NCBI GenBank assembly: GCA_004194705.1
Contig: SADC01001278.1
Coordinates: forward strand, 620,001-684,000
DNA length: 64,000 nucleotides
Direction: 5' to 3'
From: Ditylenchus dipsaci
Taxonomy: Eukaryota > Nematoda > Chromadorea > Rhabditida > Anguinidae
Made by a program: the position numbers and the translations under genes. This document shows positions 55,897 through 64,000 of the stretch, in pieces (within the stretch, counting starts at the first letter, position 1; every line of letters starts with the position of its first letter). The notes beneath the pieces were generated by a model. That model was given only the letters and a program-made list of their open reading frames with translations. It had not been told where the DNA came from and did no database searches.

Positions 55897-58800
55897 ATGA
55901 AGCCTAACACTCAAGTCCGCCACAGTTTGTTATTCCTGTTTGAATGGGGCAAGAGTGCCGAAGAGGCTTGCAAGGCTATCCAACAGACCTATGGCGTGGA
56001 TTCCATCAGCAGAGTTGCATGTGCTCAGTGGTTTCAGAGGTTCAGGACTGGAGATACAAGCCTACAAGACAAGGAGGATAAGGTTGGCAAGGAAGATCCA
56101 CCCAAAATTTTAGGAGATACCAAACCCAAAATAGGGACCGTGTTAATGGAAGCCATGAAGCTGTATGTTATTAAATTTAAAACGCAAAACAATCGCAAAT
56201 TTTGTGTCAGGTGGTTGCAAAAAAGTCAATTAAGGCTATAGCGGCTGAATCAAAACCTAAAGCATCAGATCGTGTGAATGGAACCCATGAAGCTGTATGT
56301 GTCTAATATTTAAACATGGAAATGTGAAATTTGAGCTTCAGCTGGCTACCAAAAAGTCAAATATTGCTTCGGCGGCTGAATCCAAACCCAAAGCAGTAGA
56401 CCGAGTAAATGGGACCCATGAAGCTGTATGTTGTCAGGTTTAAAACAGAGAGAAAATGTTTTCCTTCAGCTGGCTACAAAAAAATCAAACAACACTGCGC
56501 TGGCAGAATCCAAACCCAAAGCAGTGGATCGTGTTAATGGCATCCATGAAACGGTTTGTGCTTACTTGACACAATGCAAGATAATTTTTACTGTGGTTTA
56601 GGTGGTTCCCAAGAAGAAAGAAACTACCCCTCTAAAAGTTTTCCAAAACCACAAACAAGTCAGCCCATTTCTGATCAAGAAGTGGGAACACATTTCACAA
56701 CCTTCTTTGGTAAGTGATTATTAGGGATTTTTCCATTTATGCCAACCATTGCCAATAATAACGTCTGAGAATTTTAAAGTTGAGGGCCGGGCGGGTAGGG
56801 GGGGGAGGGTCTGTTTAACTACAGGGCAAGAATTCTTATTCCGTCTATAGTCATACAGTCCACTCTCGATAAACCGGCACGCCTGGGGACCAGCTTGGGG
56901 TGACGATTTACCGGGAGTAAGATTTGTCTAATTTCCTTGTTGGTCAACCAAATCAGGCTTTTTCACAGTGCCGGTTTATCGAGAGTGGACTGTATTACAT
57001 TAGGATTACGAAAAATAATAGAAATTTCAAAAGGGCATTACTTCTTTTGCCGCAAATATACTTTTTCAAACTTAACTTCACATCTACCTAAAAAAGCCGT
57101 AAAAAGTGGGTATATTGGCTAAAAACCAATGAAAAATCCAACCTTTCACTCATAGCCCTAAAGAAAAACAGACTTAAAGTAAAAGCATTCGGCAACTGTA
57201 AAATTTATATTTTTGGCAGAGAAGAGTAGATTTGCGGCAGAAAAGTGAAAATTTGCTGCGAAAAAAGTAAATTTGCGGCAGATGCAGATTTGCGGCAAAA
57301 AAAGTACAGTCGACTATATAACATAACTCAAGGGACCGGGCAACTTACCACGTTCCACACCTTATTGACATCCACTTTTTCAAGCTTTTACAAGTTCTGT
57401 TTTGACAATCTGGTCCCAAATATTGCAAGGATTTTGATTTTGCCGATCATTTTTAGAGAGTCGACTGTAATGCCAATTTCAAAAAGCAGTCTTAGTTCAC
57501 AATTTCTTCCAAACTTGCTCTAGCCCCGAGCCAGTGCAAAATTTCTAAGGCTAATTTTCGGGGTTAGCCAAACACTGGTTCACAGTCCATTAAATACTTA
57601 CAATTTATATTTTTATTTTTATACAATTTTAGTTTTCAGACAGAAACCATTCGCGCCAAATGGTTTGATATAGACTGATATTTTGTGCTCTAACCGATAT
57701 TTCTTAAACTTCAGGACTGGGGCGATTTCTACCTTGTTGTTAGAGTAAGTCAACTTTTTACAAAATCTATTCATTTGCTAACAAACTCTCAATTTGTAAA
57801 TTTCCCGCTCTCATTGGGAGCAAAAGCTTTCACAAAGTCTCGAGTGAGAAAATGTGGTTGACGTCTCAAGTTTCTTTTGTTGTTGGTCTAGTAGGTGGTA
57901 TGTATGTGTTGAGAAATACCACAACAAACACAGCATCATTTCCAACATCACTTAATTTAAAAAGATTATTTTCAACCGAGAACCTAGGCATCCCAAGATG
58001 TGGGAGGATAAATGTGACACATGTAAATTGCTCAAAACGTGACTATTGAGAAATCAATTGTTTTCTAGGGATTCACAGTTTTGTTTTTTCTTTTGTTGTT
58101 TTGCTGAAATTTCACGGCTTTATTGTCTAGAATAAAAATTTGATATTGTCAACATACGTTGAGCCAGATGTTTCAAAAAACAATAATAACACCGAAAAAT
58201 ATATGGACAGATGAAGAATAAAATTGAAATGTATTCTCGAAGGCCTGCAATTTCCCTTTTTAATTAATCATTTCCGGTTCTATTCCAATATTATAGAAAT
58301 TTCCGTTAATCTTTCTTGCTTTAAAAAGTTGTATTTTGACGCAGCTATCGGACTTTTAGAAATTTCCATCCATAAAAAAGAAGAAAGTGTTTCGAAAAAA
58401 TCAATAGGGGTACCAAGGTCAAATCCCTTAATTAAATCCTTAGTCAAATCGCCCTGTCAAATCCCTTATCATATTTACTTCCAACTTTTTGCGTAGCTTT
58501 ATTTATATTTTCGTGTAGCTCCGGATATCAGCTATTTAACAAGCTATTGAACTACACTCCAAATTGAGACACAAAAATTTTGTGATTAAAATGTTTGAAA
58601 AAATTAGGCAGTTATTTTATTTAAACCCTAAACCTCGAAATTTTGTGATCACTCAGTAAAGTTTAACAGCTTTTTTAAAAAACTGAGATCCGGAGCTACA
58701 TACTCAAACAAAAAGATTTAAAAGTCTAAGTTAAAATTTTTGTGCTAGGAAAACACTTGAAAAAGCTACGTTAAAAATTACAAGAAAATAGCTTTACTAA

Positions 58801-60134
58801 AAAAAGTTTGGTAAAAAACAACCATAGCCAATTTTAGACTTTCGAAAGATATTTCAGTTTAACACATTTAAATTGTTTTTGTTGCAGCGAATAAGAGATG
58901 TCTACGGTGCCGAGTCTGTGGCCTACGCCTATGCTCGTAAATCTATGGAAGCTCTTTGGCAGGGTCTTTGCAAACTTGCTGACTCAGATGATGATAATTT
59001 GATTTCCATGGAAGAGTGGGTCGATTTACTCAAGGTCTAGTGTTTGTCAAAAATTAAAGTTAGTATAAAATATAAGCCGGTACTCTATTCTATCTTACAT
59101 TTACATAATAACATAATTTTGTAGAATAGGCCACCATTTCAAGTCTGACAAAAAGCCACATTGAAAAAAAGTTAAAAAAAGATAATTTTTAGAAAATTGA
59201 GGTGAAACATCAGAGCGAGCCAAAGTGGTTCAACGAGTACCAGAACTTCATGTTTAAGTTGTTCGATGTGTCAGGTATTGCTCACCTGCTTAAACTACTA
59301 CACAGTGCTCAGAAAAGACCAGATCAGATCACATTTTTTATTCGAATCAAACAAATTTTTAATTTCAAGTCTAAATTTTGCGCGAAAAAAATTTTTAGAA
59401 TCAGAAAAAAATTCAATGTACTGGGTGGCGCAAGAAATTATAATCATTTTAAAGCTTTTAACATTCGGTAGGTGTCGAATTTTGACAAACAGTTTTTTTC
59501 AATCGTCTGAGAAAAGATATACATTTTATTAAGTGCATAATGTGAAAAATACGATTTTCGCTTGGTCCCCTGTGGTTTTGGTCCTGGTCTGTGGATGGCC
59601 TCTGGATGGCCAAAAGCCAAACCTCAGGGTGGACCAAGCAAAAATCGTCTTTTTCTCATTATACACTTAAAAAAATGTATATTTTTTCAGACGATCGAAA
59701 AAAACCATCTACAAAATGCTAAGAGCGCTTGAAAGGCTGGTAATTTCTCGCGCCACCCTGTATGAGCTGATTTTCCGCAGTCTGGTCTGATCTGGTTTAA
59801 TCTTGGTCTGGTTTTCGTCCACCTCCGACGCCACCTACCTAATAACGAATTCAGGAGATGGTGTGGTGGATTTAATTGAGTACGTGGATGGTATGTCAAT
59901 CTACGGATATACATACCAAGAGTGCGTGGAAGCCTGGAAAGCCTTCGCTATTGTGAGCATTACATTTACATTTCACTTGTTAATTAGAAAATCAAGTAAT
60001 TTTAGGACAGCAAGGGCAACGCCCTGCCAAATATCGGTCCTGAGCAATGGAAGAAAATGTTTTTGGATTTGTTCTTCTCTGTCGACAAAACCCTGCCAGG
60101 AAATAACTTATTTGGCATACTCAAGAGTTCCTAA
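55897..60134 (+). CDS. Mos1-type HTH domain, 28-residue modules and calexcitin-like EF-hand protein (fusion)
   Basis: Eleven exons, phases consistent: 55897-56162, 56211-56294, 56342-56425, 56470-56553, 56602-56709, 57633-57662, 57715-57744, 58888-59034, 59193-59274, 59855-59952, 60006-60134; about 380 codons. Exon 1 encodes an HTH_48 domain like that of mariner transposases (VRHSLLFLFEWGKSAEEA, AQWFQRFRTGD). Its end and exons 2-4 each carry a module ESKPKA.DRVNGTHEA. Exon 5 (VVPKKKETTPL) leads into a calexcitin/sarcoplasmic Ca-binding protein: VSPFLIKKWEHI, EF1 DRNHSRQMDWGD, RIRDVYGAESVAYAYARKS, EF2 DSDDDNLISMEE, EF3 DVSGDGVVDLIE, and PGNNLFGIL near the C-terminus. EF4 is degenerate. One base is missing in GGG near 56138. 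The EF-hand half probably binds calcium. Whether the HTH half is translated with it needs transcript proof. Confidence 0.75.
56854..56994. repeat. Pogo/Tigger-like MITE in intron
   Basis: TACAGTCCACTCTCGATAAACC to GGTTTATCGAGAGTGGACTGTA, 141 bp, in the 56710-57632 intron of the HTH/EF-hand gene. Confidence 0.75.
57305..57469. repeat. Pogo/Tigger-like MITE relic in intron
   Basis: TACAGTCGACTATATAACAT to GAGAGTCGACTGTA. The right half contains AATATTGCAAGGATTTTGATTTTGCCGATC, related to the arms of 3453-3882 and to 1536-1745, which ties the three elements to one lineage. Confidence 0.65.
57850..58520. other. Intron content of the HTH/EF-hand gene
   Basis: 57852-58046 has an open frame (MWLTSQVSFVVGLVGG...) that I do not consider supported. 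58400-58470 repeats CAAATCCCTTA / TTAAATCCTTAGTCAAATC motifs also seen at 52760-52830. Otherwise AT-rich, no family motif. Confidence 0.3.
59419..59762. repeat. Inverted-repeat element TACTGGGTGGCGC in intron
   Basis: Left TACTGGGTGGCGCAAGAAATTA and right TAATTTCTCGCGCCACCCTGTA. The inner arms pair TTTTTTTCAATCGTCTGAGAAA with its inverse, and the centre holds GGTCCCCTGTGGTTTTGG / CC.CAGGGTGGACC around TCTGGATGGCC. End type TACWGGGTG resembles 3376-4188 and 33950-34563. It lies between EF-hand exons 9 and 10. Confidence 0.65.
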
Positions 60135-61015
60135 CAAAATTATTTTCTAAAGTGAAATTGCTCTAACATATCAGTGTTTGGGAACTTTGCTTGTATTATT
60201 GTGTCATTTATATAATAACATATCCTAAGCAAACATGCATTGAGGAAGTAGACCACTTAAAAAATCAGGGGAGATTGGTGGTCTGTAGTCATTGATGCCC
60301 TAAACAATGGAAGATGGTAAGATGAAGAATGATGGTGAGCACTAAAATTTTCCGACCATGTGAGATCACAACACAATAGTGGGGTGGTCTCAAAAATTTA
60401 AAATGCATAGGAAAAGAGGGTGGAGTTTAGAACGGCCATTATTTCTAATTGTCGAAAAAAATGCAGAGGCATTAGCTGGACTGGTCAGTCAGGCTTGGGA
60501 CCGAGCTGTGTCTGGGACAGTGAAATTCCTTCAGTTATTTTGTTTTTAACATTCTGCGCACTTTTTGGACAACAAAGGATCATAATTCTGCCGGTTCTCT
60601 GCCGGTTGCCGACAAAACGTTTTTCGACAATGATGCAGATTCTCTTAAATAGGGGATTAGAATTCTACCACATTTTAATTGACAAAGAGAGCCAGTGGAG
60701 TCTCAGCTTTTGAATGGCTGCGCCAAAAAGGCGATTTTTGACAAAATAACAAAAAGAAGAAGTAACAATGTATTTACAATAATATATAAATATCACCCGT
60801 GGAGAATTGTTGGAAAGATGTGCGGGGCACGGAGGATTGGGATTCCCCACATTGGGCTGAGAACCTTATTGCCTATTTCTGCTTTTTATACCAAACTCAC
60901 ATTTCGCACAGCCTGTCTTTAATTTGAAGAAAGTTTTTTGAAACATTTTTTTTTACCAAAAAATAAGCTACTAAAAATTACTTTATTCACTATTTACAAA
61001 CATATATATTTGCTA
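60135..61015. other. Intergenic spacer after the EF-hand gene
   Basis: Polyadenylation signals are plausible after 60134, but none is decisive. Open frames at 60420-60713 lack recognisable motifs. No repeat pair stands out. Confidence 0.4.
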
Positions 61016-61350
61016 GCTTCACTTGCTTTCCGGAAAGAATCTTCTATTAAGTTCTTGTTTGGCTGTAATCACCAAGTTGCGCCCCTCTTTTCCAGGTACA
61101 AATTCAACCAAAGTGTACTGAAAACAATCCATATAACTATTTTTACTGTTAATCGACACAACTAACGGTATGGTTGATCTGGAAGTGTTCAGCCAGTTGG
61201 TCTTTAGGAAGCTCTCTTTTGCATGTTTTGCACTCAAACTTATAGTTTGTCGGGTTCTCGAAATCAACACACAAATGGCTGTTTTGGAAGTGCTAAAAAT
61301 AGATGGATTATTTTGCATTATTACCAACAATTCACAGCATCCGTTTGAAT
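61016..61350 (-). CDS. Possible zinc-finger gene fragment
   Basis: On the minus strand, about 61287-61160 reads HFQNSHLCVDFENPTNYKFE followed by CKTCKRELPKDQLAEHFQIN and HTVSCVD, giving C-x2-C...H-x4-H spacing plus a second partial HF..SH. After a likely acceptor (TTGTTTTCAG, about 61130) a second segment reads YTLVEFVPGKEGRNLVITA and KQELNRRFFPESK to a stop at 61019. A TAA lies at the end of the first segment unless an intron starts before it. Upstream sequence is replaced by the 61429-62725 foldback. I cannot name the family. Confidence 0.35.
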
Positions 61351-61428
61351 TCAATCCAGAATTGGCAGTTCAGAATTGGCTAAGTAGCTGGCTCAACGCC
61401 GGGTAGTCGGAATGAAAATTTAGCTTAA

Positions 61429-62725
61429 CACGAGAACGGTTGGTTGTGATTTCTGTCGATTCCGACTCAGAATTTCACGCTGAACACGATGGTGCAATTT
61501 GTTTTTTCACTTCTAATTGAAATTTTTGAGATCCGAGCAATTTAAAATTGTCGAAAATGTGACCTTCCAGATTATTGAATTTTCAGCTTCTTTCAGGTGC
61601 TTCTCTCCTATATTCCTATTCCAAAAAGCACACAACATCTTAAAATGGTGAGCCAGATCAGAGCTATCTTTTGCGCCCAAACTTGCCACGGAGTGATTAT
61701 AAATTCACGAAGAATTTTTTATTTTCCCTCAAATATACATTTAATGGATATTCTTGTATTTGACAATAAAATGGGCATAACTCTGCATACAAATCACTTC
61801 TAGCTAAATGGTCAAATAAAAATGAAAGAACAAAATCTCGCGATTATTTTGACACTAAATAAAAAAATAGTTTATCATAAAATTAGGACAAATTATGTAA
61901 AATCAGTATATAAGTTGTAACGCAACTTTACTACAACTTCGTACTCTCTAGTACAAGCCCCAATTATAACACCGGATACGTGTTCAGCGTGGTCGATTCG
62001 CATATAAAACCATTCTTAAAATAAAAAGTAACAGTGAAATTTTCAATTCTTCTCGAGACAAAAATATTCAAATTTGAAATTCAAATGTTTATTGTCTTGA
62101 GCGGAAAACTAAATTTGACAGGGACTTTTCAATTTCAAGAGCATTTTCATATGCAAATCGCCCACGCTGAACACGTATCCGGTGTTATAATTGGGGTTTG
62201 TACTAGAGAGTACGAAGTTGTAGTAAGGTTGCGTTACAACTTATATACTGATTTTACATAATTTGTCCTATTTTTATGATAAACTATTTCTTTATTTAGT
62301 GTCAAAATAATCGCGAGATTTTGTTCTTTCATTTTTATTTGACTATTTAGCTAGAAGTGATTTGTATGCAGAGTTATGCCCATTTTATTGTCAAAAACAA
62401 TAATATCCAGAAAATGTATATTTGAGGGAAAATAAAAAATTCTCCGTGAATTTATGATCACTCTGTGGCAAGTTCGGGCGCAAAAGATAGCTCTGAACTT
62501 GCTCACCATTTAAAGATGTTATTTGCTTTGTTGGATAAGAATATAGGAGAGAAGCGCCTGAAAGAAGCTGAAAATTCAATAATCTGGAAGGTCACATTTT
62601 CGACGATTTTAAATTGCTCGGATCTCAAAAATTTCAATTAGAAGTGCAAAAACAAATTGCACCTTCGTGTTCAGCGTGAAATTCTGAGTCAGAATCGACA
62701 GAAATCACAACCAACCGTTCTCGTG
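61429..62725. mobile_element. 1.3-kb foldback element flanked by TTAA
   Basis: Two arms of about 600 bp are inverted copies (CACGAGAACGGTTGGTTGTG at the left edge, its inverse at the right), converging near 62077. TTAA occurs exactly at both edges (61425-61428 and 62726-62729), as for piggyBac-type targets. Arms contain GCTGAACACGATGGTGCAATTTG (left) and the inverse, and inner CACCGGATACGTGTTCAGCGTGG. No transposase frame. Confidence 0.75.
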
Positions 62726-62869
62726 TTAACTCGTTCAGACCAAATATTATTCGAATACTGTCATAAATAAAAAAAAGCTCGTTAAATTTTAATCCCAAAT
62801 GTGAGTCAAAACTACAATTTTATACTATAAAAATTGAGTAAAATTGCTTTGAACATGCCCGGCGTTGAA

Positions 62870-63945
62870 TTAAAAAAAAACGGATTTTAACATGTCTAGG
62901 ACTGATGCGCTCATCGTACTATACGAGTAGAACAGAATGTTCTGAATACGATGGTACCGGTCGTTTTCGCTTCAATTCTTGACCAAGAAAGGGAAAAGGG
63001 GTCCCGAAGGTGGCAAATGATCAAAATCCAGCTAGATGCCTACAGGTTCTCAAGTGGCGAGCCATGATTGCCATGCTACGCCAATGTTTATAATGTATCA
63101 AAATGACCGCCAGGAGTTAAGCTTTCAAATAATGATAAGCATAGGTTTTTTTTAAATTTGTAAAGTTGCAATAAATGACCACTTGTTTGTTGGAGTAGGG
63201 ACTTACAAAATGTTCTATTCTGACTTTCTGCGAGCCGAGCCAAAGGCTAAAAATGAAAAAAACTGTCAAAATCTCAGACACCAAACACGGCAAAATATAA
63301 TTTTAAAAACGTGACAAAACGTTCAAATTTAACATATAAGTTGACCCGAATTTCCCGTAACTTTTTATCTGCTGGGGAACCCCTTGATTCTGACACCAGA
63401 TTAGTGTTCAGACAATCATGGCGCACCACTTGAGAATGTGTAATCATCCAGTTAAATTTTGACCATAAACCAGGGTACGTAACTCAAAATTTCAAAAAAA
63501 GTACACTTGGCCAAAAAAACGTCAAAAAGTTTTTGACTAAAAACTTCAAAAATAAAAAAAATTTTGGATCCCAAAAAAGTACAAATCTTTTTAAAAAGTA
63601 CAGTTACGTTCCCTGCCATAAATAATGTGTTACATTCGGGACCCTTTTTCACCAATTTGGTCGACATTGAAGCGAAAACGACCGGTACCATCGTGTTCAG
63701 CACACTCTTCTCTACCCGTATATAGTCAACTCCCTCCATAGTGTACACCCGCCACAATGTACACCCCGCCATAGTGCACACCCGGTTCCGATGTGGTTGG
63801 CCACCACACAGTCAACTCCCTTCATAGTAACCCCCGCCATAGTGCACACCTGGCGCCGGTCCCTTGGCTATGCACTATGGAGGGAGTCGACTGTAGTACG
63901 ATGAGCGCACCATGGCTGGACGTGCTTAACACCGGACATATTAAA
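62870..63945. mobile_element. Foldback element of the GAACACGATGGT family with nested MITE
   Basis: Left arm CCCGGCGTTGAA...CATGTCTAGGACTGATGCGCTCATCGTAC, TAGAACAGAATGTTCTGAATACGATGGTACCGGTCGTTTTCGCTTCAAT is mirrored at 63655-63720 and 63895-63945. The right arm is split by the pogo-type MITE at 63722-63897. Copies of the same arm sequence occur at 14880-15100 and 15420-15560. Central part 63100-63640 shows no gene. Confidence 0.65.
63722..63897. repeat. Pogo/Tigger-like MITE nested in foldback arm
   Basis: TATAGTCAACTCCCTCCATAGTG to CACTATGGAGGGAGTCGACTGTA, with the CATAGTG(T/C)ACACCCGCC unit repeated three times on the left side. It interrupts the arm between CTACCCGTA and GTACGATGAGCGC. 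Confidence 0.75.
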
Positions 63946-64000
63946 TTTCTATAGTATCAAATTGTAACTTGGATACATATCATATGTGACAGAATTTAGC

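Noticed and set aside
57852..58496. Two plus-strand frames in the large intron of the HTH/EF-hand gene
   Set aside because: No motif, and they would break the phase-consistent junction 57744/58888.

Overview
This window is animal nuclear DNA, most likely from a repeat-rich invertebrate. It is AT-rich and its genes are split by many short GT-AG introns, several with TTTTCAG-type acceptors. The RPS3A and deoxyhypusine synthase products read as animal proteins. Several residues of RPS3A (NQVKK, YPLQ-VYIRK) and the TTTTCAG acceptors make a nematode my best guess, but I cannot prove the phylum from the sequence. No operon, prokaryotic or organellar signal is visible.

Five host genes can be recognised. 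(1) A protein phosphatase 4 regulatory subunit 4-like gene (PPP4R4), + strand, 878-14706, 18 exons with consistent splice phases, cut at its 5' side by the window edge. (2) RPS3A, - strand, 18363-19485, seven exons. (3) Deoxyhypusine synthase (DHPS), - strand, about 31427-33059. (4) MLH1, + strand, 41320-44719. (5) A calexcitin/sarcoplasmic-type EF-hand gene, + strand, 55897-60134. Its 5' exons encode a Mos1-type HTH_48 domain and four related 28-residue modules, three of them exact 84-bp phase-0 exons. This apparent mariner-HTH/EF-hand fusion is the most unusual host gene here.

Most of the rest is DNA transposons and their non-autonomous derivatives, often nested. Elements assigned by coding remnants, TIRs or exact target-site duplications are: two related hAT elements (5088-6213, 23147-25346); two hAT-like non-autonomous elements (33265-36825, 52111-53124); a Merlin element (37206-38116); a PIF/Harbinger remnant (29569-30722); two MULE-type elements (38577-40310, 45938-48056); a 5.3-kb element encoding a GDKGG-type protein (45270-50610); and many palindromic MITEs with pogo/Tigger-like ends (TACAGTCGA...) or a second end type (TACCGTATT...).

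A recurring architecture stands out. Many elements end in inverted pairs of minisatellite-like arrays (units of about 12-35 bp), with a different unit in each element. One such pair brackets RPS3A (17357-17562 and 19746-19931), so this ribosomal gene sits where the other elements carry their transposase.

A quality warning applies to the whole window. Exons of PPP4R4, RPS3A, DHPS, MLH1 and the HTH/EF-hand gene share the same defect: isolated one-base losses, mostly in short homopolymers, that break otherwise conserved frames. This pattern suggests uncorrected long-read consensus errors rather than five pseudogenes, and it means simple ORF calling misses the true genes.
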